Below, piece after piece: positions 53,865 to 63,088 of a stretch of 64,000 nucleotides of DNA. How positions within the stretch are numbered: the stretch's first letter is position 1; every line of letters starts with the position of its first letter. The notes under the pieces are model-generated. The model did not search any database and was not told the DNA's origin. It saw only the letters and a list, made by a program, of their open reading frames with translations. The translations under genes and the position numbers were made by a program. Source of the DNA: Paenibacillus sp. MAHUQ-63 (GTDB taxonomy: Bacteria > Bacillota > Bacilli > Paenibacillales > NBRC-103111); NCBI RefSeq assembly GCF_028765165.1, contig NZ_JARADB010000004.1:1-64000 (forward strand), given 5' to 3'.

Positions 53865-54587
53865 ATGTTCTTGAAGTGGAAAATGCTTTTTCAACTAGCG
53901 TACTACCGACTTTTGATGTTTCTCGGCCTTAAGGGAGAAGAAATCTACTACATCGGTGGCAGTGAAGCTTTACCGCCGCCGCTCACGAGAGAAGAAGAAG
54001 AATACTTATTGGAAAAATTACCGTCCGGGGACGCCGCCATTCGTGCTATGCTGATCGAGCGCAACCTGAGATTGGTTGTTTATATAGCTAGAAAATTTGA
54101 AAATACGGGGATCAATATCGAGGATTTGGTCTCGATCGGAGCAATCGGCTTAATCAAGGCCGTCAATACCTTCGACCCGGAGAAGAAGATCAAACTCGCC
54201 ACCTACGCTTCGCGATGTATCGAGAACGAGATTCTGATGTACCTGCGGCGCAACAGCAAGATCCGTACGGAGGTCTCGTTCGATGAACCGCTGAACATTG
54301 ACTGGGACGGCAATGAGCTGCTCTTGTCCGACGTGCTGGGTACGGAGAACGACACGATATACCGAAATATCGAGGAGCAGGTTGACCGCAAGCTGCTGCA
54401 TAAAGCGCTGGATAAGCTGAGCGAGCGCGAGCGGATCATCATGGAGCTGCGCTTCGGCCTGCAAGACGGCGAGGAGAAGACGCAGAAGGATGTAGCGGAT
54501 CTATTGGGCATTTCCCAATCGTACATATCGAGGCTGGAGAAGCGGATTATTAAGCGGCTGCGCAAGGAATTTAATAAGATGGTGTAA
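53865..54587 (+). CDS. sigE: Sporulation sigma factor sigma-E precursor
   Basis: 240 residues with TAGGAGG before the ATG. The first roughly 28 residues ([20 protein letters not shown]) are the hydrophobic amphipathic pro-sequence that anchors the inactive form to the membrane. Region 2 follows with [17 protein letters not shown] and [19 protein letters not shown], then region 4 with [16 protein letters not shown] and the helix-turn-helix [20 protein letters not shown]. It directs mother-cell genes after septation. A strong terminator separates it from sigG. Confidence 0.98.
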   Translation: MFLKWKMLFQLAYYRLLMFLGLKGEEIYYIGGSEALPPPLTREEEEYLLEKLPSGDAAIRAMLIERNLRLVVYIARKFENTGINIEDLVSIGAIGLIKAVNTFDPEKKIKLATYASRCIENEILMYLRRNSKIRTEVSFDEPLNIDWDGNELLLSDVLGTENDTIYRNIEEQVDRKLLHKALDKLSERERIIMELRFGLQDGEEKTQKDVADLLGISQSYISRLEKRIIKRLRKEFNKMV

Positions 54588-54593
54588 AGGAAA

Positions 54594-54638
54594 GGGAGAG
54601 CATCGAATGGCTGACGCCATTCAGCCTCTCTTTTTTTT
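54594..54638 (+). terminator. Terminator after sigE
   Basis: GAGAG...GAATGG pairs with CCATTC...CTCTC around CTGACG, followed by eight T residues. Confidence 0.9.
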
Positions 54639-54782
54639 GTGAAAATTTTTTTGGCGGCCGGATATCGAAATTGTTCAGCAGTCTCAGGGGGGAGCGAGTC
54701 GCAGCCCTTTTGTCAAGTGGTCATGCACGGTTCGGACGAGGAATAAATCGGTCGCTCGCGGGGATAATTAACATTAATGTTT

Positions 54783-54795
54783 CTCCTTGGGAGGT
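54783..54795 (+). promoter_or_regulatory. Hairpin that sequesters the sigG ribosome site
   Basis: TCTCC (54783-54787) is complementary to GGAGG (54791-54795), the only Shine-Dalgarno sequence of sigG, with a three-base TTG loop. The GTG start lies eight bases further. A leader hairpin that lowers sigG translation has, to my recollection, been described in B. subtilis. Confidence 0.6.
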
Positions 54796-54803
54796 AATCA
54801 CGG

Positions 54804-55585
54804 TGACCCGAAATAAAGTTGAGATATGTGGTGTTGATACCGCCAAACTGCCTGTTCTGACCAATGCTGAAATGCGCGAGCTGTTCGCTGATTTGCAGAC
54901 CAAGCAGGAGCGAACGGCAAGAGAGAAATTGGTGAACGGGAACCTCAGGTTGGTTCTAAGTGTGATCCAGAGGTTCAATAATCGCGGGGAGTATGTGGAC
55001 GATCTCTTCCAGGTTGGCTGCATCGGTCTGATGAAGGCTATTGATAACTTCGATTTGAGCCAAAATGTCAAATTCTCAACCTATGCTGTACCGATGATTA
55101 TAGGTGAGATACGCCGCTACTTACGAGACAATAACCCGATTCGCGTTTCTCGTTCCTTAAGAGATATTGCTTACAAAGCGCTGCAAGTCAGAGACAGCCT
55201 GACGAATGCGAATTCGCGCGAACCCACGATTTATGAAATTTCCGAGGCGCTGAACGTGCCCAAAGAGGATGTCGTCTTTGCACTCGACGCCATCCAGGAC
55301 CCGGTTTCGTTGTTCGAGCCGATCTACCATGACGGCGGAGATCCAATCTATGTCATGGATCAGATCAGCGACGAGCGGAACAAAGATTTGTCCTGGATCG
55401 AAGGCATTGCGCTGAGAGAAGCGATGCGCAAGCTGAATGCCAGGGAAAAGCTGATTCTCTCCATGCGCTTCTTCGAAGGCAAGACGCAGATGGAAGTTGC
55501 CGATGAGATCGGCATTTCACAAGCACAGGTTTCCAGGTTGGAGAAGTCGGCCATCGGCCAGATGCAGAAACATGTGAAATCGTAA
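54804..55585 (+). CDS. sigG: Sporulation sigma factor sigma-G
   Basis: 260 residues from the GTG at 54804, which reproduces the known start (TRNKVEICGVDTAKLPVL) and exact length. The frame is open 44 codons upstream, but that stretch is unlike the family and overlaps the leader. Region 2 with NLRLVLSVIQRFNNRGEYVDDLFQVG and region 4 with MEVADEIGISQAQVSRLEK are nearly identical to the B. subtilis protein. It controls late forespore genes. GTG start plus an occluded ribosome site suggest damped translation. Confidence 0.98.
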
Positions 55586-55596
55586 TTTCATTACAT

Positions 55597-55637
55597 AAAG
55601 ACCGACGCGGATCTGACAAGCCGTGCGGTCTTTTTTT
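55597..55637 (+). terminator. Terminator after sigG
   Basis: AAAGACCG-CGCGG pairs with CCG-GCGGTCTTT with small bulges, followed by seven T residues. Confidence 0.9.
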
Positions 55638-55721
55638 CGTATTCAGGACATTTTGCCCACCCGGTACATATACTAGTACAAAATCAGTTCAAATCTAATG
55701 AGATTCGTGGTGATAAGCCTC

Positions 55722-56024
55722 ATGAAAATATCTGATTTCCAGACGAAGGATGTAATCAATATTGTGGACGGCAAAAAGCTCGGTCAAATCAGTGACTTGG
55801 AGCTTGATCTGCGCCAGGGTCGCATAGAATCGATCGTTGTGCCGAACCAAAGCCGCTTCTTCGGATTGTTCGGAACGGGGACGGACGTTATCATTCCGTG
55901 GAAGCATATTGTGAAGATCGGCGCTGATGTCGTGCTGGTGAAACTGGAAGAGGTAAGGCCGTATCGTCAAACCGAGGATACGAACGAGGGCGTTTACGAA
56001 TTTAACCGCCAGTTCCGCAATTAA
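55722..56024 (+). CDS. ylmC: YlmC/YmxH family sporulation protein
   Basis: 100 residues from the ATG at 55722, preceded by GGTGAT; the frame is open eight codons upstream. The protein is a PRC-barrel domain: MKISDFQTKDVINIVDGKKLG, ISDLELDLRQGRIESIVVP and VIIPWKHIVKIGADVVLVKL. The family is conserved next to sigG in Bacillales and has sporulation-linked expression, but its role is unknown. Gene order sigG-ylmC-ylmD is standard. Confidence 0.93.
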   Translation: MKISDFQTKDVINIVDGKKLGQISDLELDLRQGRIESIVVPNQSRFFGLFGTGTDVIIPWKHIVKIGADVVLVKLEEVRPYRQTEDTNEGVYEFNRQFRN

Positions 56025-56138
56025 GCTGTGGCACACGAGAGGACTGCTGGCCCTGGGCCTCAGAAGATCATCGTGTGTCTTTTTATTTTTTTATGCTAAA
56101 GTAGAAGGAGACGGATGGAAGAGGAGAGAGGCAGACGA

Positions 56139-56984
56139 ATGGAACCGTTTGTTCAACAAACCAAAGAGGATCAGCCGGTCCTTTATACGATAGCCAGTTG
56201 GATGGATCAATTCGAAAAAGTGACGGCGGGGTTTACGTCCCGCCACGGCGGCGTAAGTGAAGCGCCGTATTCGACGCTGAATTGCGGACTGCATGTTCAT
56301 GACTTGCCTGACCATGTGATCAGGAACCGCGAGCTGCTGGCCGAAGCCGTCGGCGAGCCGTTCGAAGCCTTTACCTATGGGGAGCAAGTGCACGGGAATG
56401 AAATTGCCATCGTCCGGCAGGCGGATAAGGGGAGAGGGAGGACTTCGCGGGAATCGGCTATTCAAGCGAGGGACGGTTTCGTGACGAATGAAAAGGGAAT
56501 CGTGCTGTGCGCGCAGTTCGCGGACTGTGTGCCGCTGTTTTTCTATGATCCCGTCCGTCATGTGGCAGGACTTTCGCACGCGGGTTGGAAGGGCTCGGTA
56601 CTAAACATTTCCATGGCTACAATATCCTTAATGACGCATACTTTTGGTAGCCAGCCCTCGGACATTCGGGCGGCTATCGGACCTTCCATCGGCGTTTGCT
56701 GCTATGAGGTGGACCGAACCGTTGCGGATCGCGTCTACGCCGTGCTCGCCGAGATCCAAGCTTCACAAGCGGAGCAGCTTGAAGTCATTCGGAGCAAGGA
56801 GAATGGGAAGTACATGCTGAATTTGCAAGAACTAAACCGAAAATTGTTGCGCCAAGCAGGAATTTTGTCGTCCCATATCGAAGTATCCCAGTTATGTACG
56901 AGTTGCAGAACCGACACTTTCTTTTCTCACCGAAGAGAAGGGGGTTCAACAGGGAGAATGGTTGCTTGGATCGGTCTTCGATAA
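56139..56984 (+). CDS. pgeF: Purine nucleoside phosphorylase / multicopper-oxidase-like YlmD (PgeF/YfiH)
   Basis: About 281 residues from the ATG at 56139, after GGAGAGAGG; an ATG at 56115 is too close to AAGGAG but possible. Zinc-site residues His85 (EQVHGNE), Cys130 (QFADCVPL) and His147 (GLSHAGWKG) are in place, as is GFTSRHGGVSEAPYSTLN. Once called laccase-like, the family has purine nucleoside phosphorylase and adenosine deaminase activity, and the E. coli relative repairs peptidoglycan precursors with L-Ser. The place in the ylm division cluster fits the latter. Confidence 0.94.
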   Translation: MEPFVQQTKEDQPVLYTIASWMDQFEKVTAGFTSRHGGVSEAPYSTLNCGLHVHDLPDHVIRNRELLAEAVGEPFEAFTYGEQVHGNEIAIVRQADKGRGRTSRESAIQARDGFVTNEKGIVLCAQFADCVPLFFYDPVRHVAGLSHAGWKGSVLNISMATISLMTHTFGSQPSDIRAAIGPSIGVCCYEVDRTVADRVYAVLAEIQASQAEQLEVIRSKENGKYMLNLQELNRKLLRQAGILSSHIEVSQLCTSCRTDTFFSHRREGGSTGRMVAWIGLR

Positions 56985-57031
56985 GATGAGCTGGGCAAGC
57001 GGCATTGTGGAATTGAGGTGTTCATAGCGAA

Positions 57032-57718
57032 ATGAGTTTACTGACACGCATGAAGGAAGTGGAGTCTCGCGTCGCTGCCGCCTGTCAACGGGCGGGGCGG
57101 GATACGAAGGAGATCAATATCATTGCGGTGACCAAATATGTTTCCCTAGAGACGACCAGGAGCGTCCTGGATGCGGGCATGCGGCATATCGGCGAGAACC
57201 GCTGGCAGGACGTCAAGCCCAAGTGGGAGGCGCTGCACGAGCGCGGAACCTGGCATTTCATCGGTCACTTGCAAACGAATAAAGTGAAGGATGTCATCGG
57301 CAAGTTCGCCTACATCCATTCGCTGGACCGGATGTCCCTCGCCAAGGAATTGGACAAGCAGGCTGCAGCGCTTGGCATCCAAGTAAATTGCCTGCTGCAA
57401 GTGAACGTCTCCGGCGAAGAATCGAAGTACGGCATTGATCCCCAGCAGTTCTTCGAGTTCGCTTCCGAGGTAAGCAAGCTTCCGCATATTCAGGTTACCG
57501 GCTTGATGACCATGGCTCCCTATGAGATGGAAGCTGAAGCGACCAGACCTGTGTTCAGAGGCTTGCGGGAACTGCGGGACCGTTTGAACGATCAGCGTAT
57601 TTTTCCTTACGAAATCAAGGAGTTGTCCATGGGGATGTCCGGCGATTTCGAGGTTGCGATCGAGGAAGGGGCCACCTGGATACGTTTGGGGACCGTCTTG
57701 GTTGGAAAAGAAGAATAA
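57032..57718 (+). CDS. ylmE: PLP homeostasis protein YlmE (YggS/PROSC family)
   Basis: 228 residues, a single TIM-barrel of the alanine-racemase type without the second domain. The PLP Lys is in IIAVTKYVSLET (about residue 36), with HFIGHLQTNK, VNVSGEESKYG, TGLMTMAP and LSMGMSGDFEVAIEEGATWIRLG. It binds pyridoxal phosphate and helps buffer its level, without known enzymatic turnover. A moderately weak GAGGTG lies upstream. In streptococci and Bacillus it is part of the division cluster. Confidence 0.96.
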   Translation: MSLLTRMKEVESRVAAACQRAGRDTKEINIIAVTKYVSLETTRSVLDAGMRHIGENRWQDVKPKWEALHERGTWHFIGHLQTNKVKDVIGKFAYIHSLDRMSLAKELDKQAAALGIQVNCLLQVNVSGEESKYGIDPQQFFEFASEVSKLPHIQVTGLMTMAPYEMEAEATRPVFRGLRELRDRLNDQRIFPYEIKELSMGMSGDFEVAIEEGATWIRLGTVLVGKEE

Positions 57719-57759
57719 TGGTTACATAGGATTGAAGATGAGGACAGGAGGGAACGATA

Positions 57760-58182
57760 ATGGGAGTTTATAACAGGTTTATGAATTTTCTGGGGCTTCA
57801 GGAAGAGGAAGAAGTTGTAGAGCGTGAACGAATCGTGGAAACGCCGGAAGAACCTGAAACCAATCCTTATGAATTGCGTAATAAAAATAAGGCGAATGTC
57901 GTCAGCATTCACTCACAGAAGAACGCGCGCGTCGTACTGAGCGAGCCGAGAACGTATGAAGAAACGCAAGACATCGCCGATCATCTTCGCTCCCGCAGAG
58001 CGGTGGTTGTCAATCTTCAACGAGTTCGCAGCGATCAGGCCGTACGCATCGTAGATTTTTTAAGCGGTACGGTATATGCTTTGAATGGGTCTATTTCCAA
58101 ACTGGGACCGAATATCTTCCTCTGCACGCCGGATACAGTTGATATTCATGGCCACATCTCCGAAATGGCAAGTGAGGAATAG
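57760..58182 (+). CDS. sepF: Cell division protein SepF
   Basis: 140 residues. The N-terminal helix [13 protein letters not shown] is the membrane-binding amphipathic helix; an acidic linker with repeated Glu follows; the C-terminal core contains [22 protein letters not shown] and [28 protein letters not shown]. SepF rings bundle and align FtsZ filaments at the septum. AGGAGGG precedes the ATG. Confidence 0.97.
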   Translation: MGVYNRFMNFLGLQEEEEVVERERIVETPEEPETNPYELRNKNKANVVSIHSQKNARVVLSEPRTYEETQDIADHLRSRRAVVVNLQRVRSDQAVRIVDFLSGTVYALNGSISKLGPNIFLCTPDTVDIHGHISEMASEE

Positions 58183-58214
58183 ACGCATATCCTAACACAG
58201 AGGTGGATGCGTAC

Positions 58215-58487
58215 GTGGAATACGTTCACTATTATTTAAGCATTTTGATGGAAATTTATTATTTCATGATTATCGGGTATCTCATTCTCTCCTGGTTCCC
58301 GAATGCACGTGATAGCTTTATCGGGGGGCTGCTTGGGAAATTGGTTGAACCTTACCTGAGTCCTTTCCGCAAAATCATTCCTAGCATCGGCTTCATCGAT
58401 CTTTCGCCGATCGTGGCGTTGATCGCATTGCGCTTCGTCGTTATGGGGATTGCAGCTGTTCTAGATTTCATCGTAGGGATGTTTTAA
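58215..58487 (+). CDS. ylmG: YggT family membrane protein YlmG
   Basis: About 90 residues from a GTG at 58215, eight bases after AGAGGTGG; a GTG at 58203 would add four. Two membrane helices surround the family motif ILSWFPNARDSFIGGLLGKLVEPYLSPFRKIIP (split around residues 24-56), with an end FIDLSPIVALIAL. YlmG-type proteins affect nucleoid or septal organisation in bacteria and plastids; the mechanism is unknown. Confidence 0.94.
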   Translation: MEYVHYYLSILMEIYYFMIIGYLILSWFPNARDSFIGGLLGKLVEPYLSPFRKIIPSIGFIDLSPIVALIALRFVVMGIAAVLDFIVGMF

Positions 58488-58489
58488 TC

Positions 58490-59272
58490 TTGCAAAAAGA
58501 ACTTTATCGGCATTTTCATTCGGATGAACATTACTTTGTAGATAAAGCCTGGGATTGGGTGGAGCGGGCGGCACAGCAGCACGCTGTGAAGCTGACGGAC
58601 TTTCTGGATCCCAGACAAGCTTTCATTCTCACCTCCTTGGTGAACCGGCATCCTGACGTCCATTGCCGCTTGGACGGCGGCTATGAGGCCGCTGAGCGCA
58701 AACGGGCGCTCATTGCACCTGATTACCGTTCATTGGATGATGACGACATGGAGATGGCGGTTCTCTCCGTTTCATCCGGGGACGGTAAGTTTCTGACATT
58801 AGAACATGGAGATTACATGGGCGCCATTCTTGGACTCGGCATGAAGCGGGACAAGGTTGGCGATATTCATGTTATAGAAGGTGGCTGCCACTGCTTGGTT
58901 ACGCGCGATGCCGCCGATTATTTGCACCTGAACTTGTCGCAGGTTCACCGTGTGCACGTCTTAACGGAGCTGCTTCCGCCGGACAAGCTGGTGACGTCCT
59001 CCGCCAAGCTGGAGGAACTGACGCTATCCGTAGCATCCATGCGGTTGGACGGAATTGTAAGCGATGTATTCAGGCTTAGCCGCGCCAAAGTGCTGATGCC
59101 GATCCAAGCCGGACGCTGCCGCGTGAATTGGAAGCTGGAGGAAGATCCGAGCAAGCCGCTGAAAGAAGGCGATATGGTATCTATGCAAGGGTTCGGCAGA
59201 TTCAAGGTGCTCGAGGTTGAGGGCGTCACGAAAAAAGGGCGAATGCGTGTGAAGATCGGCAAGTTTGCCTGA
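58490..59272 (+). CDS. ylmH: S4-domain RNA-binding protein YlmH
   Basis: 260 residues from a TTG three bases after the ylmG stop. The N-terminal and central part (SDEHYFVDKAWDWVERA, LTDFLDPRQAFILTSL, DYRSLDDDDMEMAVL, GAILGLGMKRDKVGDIHV) matches the family, and the C-terminal S4 domain is SMRLDGIVSDVFRLSRAKVL. YlmH is a division-cluster protein with a ribosome-rescue role reported in B. subtilis. The perfect palindrome at 59274 begins two bases past the stop. Confidence 0.95.
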   Translation: MQKELYRHFHSDEHYFVDKAWDWVERAAQQHAVKLTDFLDPRQAFILTSLVNRHPDVHCRLDGGYEAAERKRALIAPDYRSLDDDDMEMAVLSVSSGDGKFLTLEHGDYMGAILGLGMKRDKVGDIHVIEGGCHCLVTRDAADYLHLNLSQVHRVHVLTELLPPDKLVTSSAKLEELTLSVASMRLDGIVSDVFRLSRAKVLMPIQAGRCRVNWKLEEDPSKPLKEGDMVSMQGFGRFKVLEVEGVTKKGRMRVKIGKFA

Positions 59273-59273
59273 T

Positions 59274-59324
59274 CGTGGATAAATTATCCACGAACTTTGC
59301 AGGAATTGCTTAGTTTCTGTCGAA
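59274..59324 (+). promoter_or_regulatory. divIVA upstream region: 19-bp palindrome and a Spo0A box
   Basis: CGTGGATAA-A-TTATCCACG (59274-59292) is a perfect palindrome whose halves are each one base from the DnaA nonamer. A consensus Spo0A box TGTCGAA lies at 59318-59324, just before a possible -10 TATAGA at 59333. The palindrome lacks a T-tail, so it is not a terminator. Confidence 0.5.
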
Positions 59325-59377
59325 GTGTTCTTTATAGATGTGAGTTTTGCTAGGCAAAACGCTAAGGAGGGGCACTG

Positions 59378-59860
59378 ATGCCATTAACACCGCTAGATAT
59401 ACATAACAAGGAGTTCTCCCGTTCTTTCCGCGGTTATGATGAAGATCAAGTGAATGAATTCCTCGATCAAGTCATTAAAGATTATGAGGCATTGATTCGT
59501 GAGAATAAAGACATACAAAATCAAGCTTTGGCTCTGCAGGAGCGGCTGGATCATTTCACGAATATCGAGGACTCGTTAAGCAAGACGATCATTGTCGCGC
59601 AGGAAGCGGCGGACGAAGTTCGCAACAACGCGAAGAAGGAAGCTCAGCTGATCTTGAAAGAAGCTGAGAAGAATGCCGACCGGATCATTAACGAATCGCT
59701 GACGCGTTCCCGTAAGGTCGCACTGGAGATCGAGGAGCTGAAGAAGCAAGCGTCGATCTACCGGACTCGCTTCCGGACGCTGCTGGAGGCTCAGCTGGAG
59801 CTACTGAACAACGAAGGTTGGCAGAGCATGCAGTTCGACCAACAGAAGGAAGAAGCATAA
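59378..59860 (+). CDS. divIVA: Septum/pole-targeting protein DivIVA
   Basis: 160 residues with AAGGAGGGG before the ATG. The N-terminal domain MPLTPLDIHNKEFSRSF-RGYDEDQVNEFLDQV contains the membrane-binding crossing loop and basic residues near position 17. Two coiled coils (about 28-65 and 70-130) follow. DivIVA binds curved membrane at the septum and cell poles, recruiting Min proteins and, in sporulation, the chromosome-anchoring machinery. Confidence 0.97.
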   Translation: MPLTPLDIHNKEFSRSFRGYDEDQVNEFLDQVIKDYEALIRENKDIQNQALALQERLDHFTNIEDSLSKTIIVAQEAADEVRNNAKKEAQLILKEAEKNADRIINESLTRSRKVALEIEELKKQASIYRTRFRTLLEAQLELLNNEGWQSMQFDQQKEEA

Positions 59861-59888
59861 GAAGATGGCGGTCCGGGCGGCTGTCGTA

Positions 59889-59917
59889 TTGACTATGCCT
59901 ACTGAATTCGTTATACT
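59889..59917 (+). promoter_or_regulatory. Sigma-A promoter of the ileS T-box
   Basis: TTGACT at 59889-59894 and TATACT at 59912-59917 are exactly 17 bases apart; transcription would begin near 59925. Confidence 0.85.
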
Positions 59918-59929
59918 CCTGTTAAATGT

Positions 59930-60206
59930 ATCTCAATAAAGCTATGACTGGAACGAGTAGGACGTGTGAGCAGTGTCAGCGAATTAGGGTTGTGGTGTGA
60001 GCCTAATCTCTGCAGCGTACCGAATATCCCCCAGGAGCGTCTCTTGAATGAAGTAGAGAGCAACGGGTCATGCCGTTACACATGATCGAGTGATTAAGCG
60101 AAGAGGATTGCGCCGCCGCGGGCAGCGTCCGTCCGATTGTTTAATAACGAGGGTGGTACCGCGAGCATAGTTTCTCGTCCCTTTGTGGGGATGAGAAGCT
60201 TTTTTT
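59930..60206 (+). ncRNA. T-box riboswitch controlling ileS
   Basis: The leader has the invariant T-box motif AGGGTGGTACCGCG at 60150-60163 and an upstream Stem I region (about 59945-60075). A GAATATC stretch lies at 60022-60028, where ATC is the likely isoleucine specifier codon. Downstream, TTCTCGTCCC (60172-60181) pairs with GGGATGAGAA (60188-60197), followed by TTTTTTT: the terminator that uncharged tRNA-Ile would disrupt. Fine secondary structure was not computed. Confidence 0.93.
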
Positions 60207-60265
60207 GTTTTCGGCCTCTTATATCCAAAGTTAAAGTCATTGAAGGTAAGAATGGAGTGGTTGGA

Positions 60266-63034
60266 ATGGATTATGGCAAAACATTAAATTTATTGCAAAC
60301 CGATTTTCCGATGCGAGGGAATCTTCCTCAGGCGGAGCCGAAAATTCAAGAGCGTTGGGAAGCCGAGGACATCTATGCCCAAGTGCAGGAGAGCCGCAAA
60401 GGCAGAACAAAGTTCATTCTGCATGACGGTCCTCCTTACGCCAACGGAGATATCCATATTGGACATGCGCTGAATAAAGTACTGAAAGATATCATCGTAC
60501 GCTTCAAAACGCTGCAAGGCTATGATGCCCCGTATGTGCCGGGCTGGGATACGCACGGGCTGCCGATCGAGCAAGTGATCACCAACAGCGGGAAGGTCGA
60601 CCGAAAGAAAATGACGGTGCCGGAATTCCGTGAGTATTGCAAAGAGTATGCGCTGCAATCGGTCGAGAAGCAAAAAAGCCAGTTCAAGCGTCTCGGTATT
60701 CGCGGCGACTGGAAAAACCCGTACATTACCCTGCAGCCGGAATATGAAGCCGGGCAAATTCGCGTCTTCGGGAAAATGGTGCAGAAGGGCTACGTCTACA
60801 AAGGGCTGAAGCCGGTTTATTGGTCTCCGTCTTCCGAGAGCGCGCTTGCCGAAGCGGAGATCGAGTATAAGGAGAAAACATCCTCGTCCATCTATGTCGC
60901 TTTCCCGGTCAAAGACGGCAAAGGCAAGCTTCCGCAAGATGCTGCCATCGTCATCTGGACGACAACGCCGTGGACGCTTCCCGCCAACCTGGGCATCTCC
61001 TTGCATCCGGAGTTCGACTATGTCGTCGTACAAGCCGGAGGCAAGAAATATGTGCTTGCCCAAGGCCTGCTGGCTGCGGCTGCCAAAGAAATCGGGTGGA
61101 CGGATTACGAAGTGCTCTCCACCGTGAAAGGCAGTGAGCTGGAGTACGCAACGTGCCAGCATCCGTTCTATGACCGCGAGTCGCTCGTTATGGTAGGCGA
61201 GCATGTTACGCTCGAAGCCGGTACGGGCTGCGTACACACCGCGCCTGGACACGGGGAAGACGACTTCGCCATCGGCCAGCGCTACAATATCGGCGTGCTG
61301 TGCCCGGTGGACGATCAAGGTCATTTTACAGCGGAAGCTCCGGGCTTCGAAGGCTTGTTCTATGAGAAAGGCGGCAAGCTCGTCATCGAGAAGCTGCAGG
61401 AATTAGGCTTGCTGCTGAAAGCGGGCGAGATCCAGCACCAATACGCGCACGATTGGCGGACGAAGAAGCCTGTCATTTATCGGGCAACGGAGCAATGGTT
61501 CGCTTCGATCGATAAATTCAGACAAGAGATGCTGGATGAAATCAAGAAGGTCAAATGGACGCCGGAGTGGGGCGAAATCCGTTTGCACAACATGATCGCC
61601 GATCGCGGGGATTGGTGCATTTCGAGACAGCGCTCATGGGGCGTGCCGATTCCGATCTTCTACTGCCGAAGCTGCAATGAGCCGCTGGTCAATGAACAAA
61701 CCATTGAGCACGTCGCCCAATTGTTCGAGCGCGAAGGCTCCAATGTATGGTTCATCCAAGATGAGAAGGACTTACTGCCGGCGGGAACTTCGTGCTCCAA
61801 ATGCGGTCACGGTGAGTTCCGCAAAGAGACGGATATTATGGACGTGTGGTTCGATTCCGGCTCCAGCCATGTGGCGGTACTGGAATCCCGTCCCGAGCTG
61901 CAGTGGCCGGCTGATCTGTATCTGGAAGGCTCCGACCAATACCGCGGCTGGTTTAACTCCTCCTTGATTACAGGTGTCGCCACAAGAGAGCAATCGCCAT
62001 ACAAAGGCATTCTCAGTCACGGCTTCACACTCGACGGCGAAGGACGGAAAATGTCCAAGTCGATCGGGAATACGATTGATCCGAATGCAGTTTCCGGGAA
62101 ACTGGGAGCGGATATTCTTCGTTTGTGGGTTTCCTCTGTGGATTATCAGTCCGATCACCGGATTTCGGACAATATTTTGAATCAGACAACGGAAGTGTAC
62201 CGCAAGATTCGTAACACGCTGCGCTTCCTGCTCGGCAACTTAAGTCATTTCGATCCGGCTGCCGATCAAGTTGCCGCAGCGAATATGTCCGAGCTTGACC
62301 GTTACGCGCTGATTCGTTTGAACCGCATGATCGAGAAGGTCGTTAAAGCGTACGATGCGTATGAGTTCCACGTCGTGTACCAGACGATTCACCACTTCTG
62401 TGCGGTCGAGATGAGTTCGTTCTATTTGGATATCATCAAAGACCGGCTGTATGCGAATGCGCCGCATGATGCCGCTCGCAAAGCTTCGCAAACCGTTCTG
62501 TACGCAACGTTAGTCGCCGTGACGAAATTGATTTCACCGATTCTCGCGCATACCGCTGATGAAGTATGGAAATACATTCCAGGCGTAGAGCTGAGCAGCG
62601 TTCAACTTGCCGAGCTTCCTGAAGCCAATACGAGCTTGTATAATGAGCAGTTGGAAACCAAATGGAACAGCTTCCTGGATATTCGTGACGAGGTGCTGAA
62701 AGCCCTTGAAGAGGCGCGTAAGGAGAAGGTCATCGGTAACTCGCTAGGGGCGGCCGTGCATCTGTATCCGAACGAAGCCGCATACAGCTTGCTGTCGCAG
62801 CTGGATCAGCTGGATCAGTTGTTCATTGTGTCCCAAGTCACCGTCCATCAGCCTGGAACAAGCGCACCGGAAGGAGCTTTCCAATCCAAGGATACGGCGA
62901 TTGCCATCTCCGTGGCGGAAGGCGAGAAGTGCGAGCGCTGCTGGATAGTCACTCCAGAGGTTGGGCAAAGTAAAGAACATCCAACTCTGTGCGTCAGATG
63001 TAATGACGTGGTTACGGCTCACTACCACGAATAA
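60266..63034 (+). CDS. ileS: Isoleucyl-tRNA synthetase
   Basis: 922 residues from the ATG at 60266, after GGAGTGG; the frame extends into the T-box but that part cannot be coding. HIGH is at 64-67 and KMSKS at about 595-599 in [10 protein letters not shown]. The editing domain lies around residues 200-390 with [16 protein letters not shown]. The C-terminal zinc finger CERCW...LCVRC is intact. It is the typical bacterial type 1 enzyme of Bacillales. Regulation is by the T-box leader. Confidence 0.98.
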   Translation: MDYGKTLNLLQTDFPMRGNLPQAEPKIQERWEAEDIYAQVQESRKGRTKFILHDGPPYANGDIHIGHALNKVLKDIIVRFKTLQGYDAPYVPGWDTHGLPIEQVITNSGKVDRKKMTVPEFREYCKEYALQSVEKQKSQFKRLGIRGDWKNPYITLQPEYEAGQIRVFGKMVQKGYVYKGLKPVYWSPSSESALAEAEIEYKEKTSSSIYVAFPVKDGKGKLPQDAAIVIWTTTPWTLPANLGISLHPEFDYVVVQAGGKKYVLAQGLLAAAAKEIGWTDYEVLSTVKGSELEYATCQHPFYDRESLVMVGEHVTLEAGTGCVHTAPGHGEDDFAIGQRYNIGVLCPVDDQGHFTAEAPGFEGLFYEKGGKLVIEKLQELGLLLKAGEIQHQYAHDWRTKKPVIYRATEQWFASIDKFRQEMLDEIKKVKWTPEWGEIRLHNMIADRGDWCISRQRSWGVPIPIFYCRSCNEPLVNEQTIEHVAQLFEREGSNVWFIQDEKDLLPAGTSCSKCGHGEFRKETDIMDVWFDSGSSHVAVLESRPELQWPADLYLEGSDQYRGWFNSSLITGVATREQSPYKGILSHGFTLDGEGRKMSKSIGNTIDPNAVSGKLGADILRLWVSSVDYQSDHRISDNILNQTTEVYRKIRNTLRFLLGNLSHFDPAADQVAAANMSELDRYALIRLNRMIEKVVKAYDAYEFHVVYQTIHHFCAVEMSSFYLDIIKDRLYANAPHDAARKASQTVLYATLVAVTKLISPILAHTADEVWKYIPGVELSSVQLAELPEANTSLYNEQLETKWNSFLDIRDEVLKALEEARKEKVIGNSLGAAVHLYPNEAAYSLLSQLDQLDQLFIVSQVTVHQPGTSAPEGAFQSKDTAIAISVAEGEKCERCWIVTPEVGQSKEHPTLCVRCNDVVTAHYHE

Positions 63035-63040
63035 AGAAAG

Positions 63041-63088
63041 AGCAAACGGGCTTTCGCTTTACAGCGGAGCTCGTTTGCCCTGTTTATT
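63041..63088. terminator. Terminator between convergent ileS and yteA-like genes
   Basis: AGCAAACG-GCT-CGCT pairs with AGCG-AGC-CGTTTGC around TTAC, with a T-rich stretch after. On the other strand it is followed by CTTTCTTTATT, so it could work for both genes. Confidence 0.85.

Noticed and set aside
54690-54775. Group II intron-like end (GCACGGTTCGG region) before sigG
   Set aside because: Only a few bases recall an intron motif; no domain V, no reverse transcriptase and no interrupted gene are present.
54671-54803. Longer sigma-G start at 54671
   Set aside because: The extra 44 residues are unlike the family and cover the leader; the GTG at 54804 reproduces the known length and start.
60137-60265. 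N-terminal extension of ileS starting inside the leader
   Set aside because: The extension is read through the T-box antiterminator and terminator; the ATG at 60266 gives the usual protein start and has its own ribosome site.
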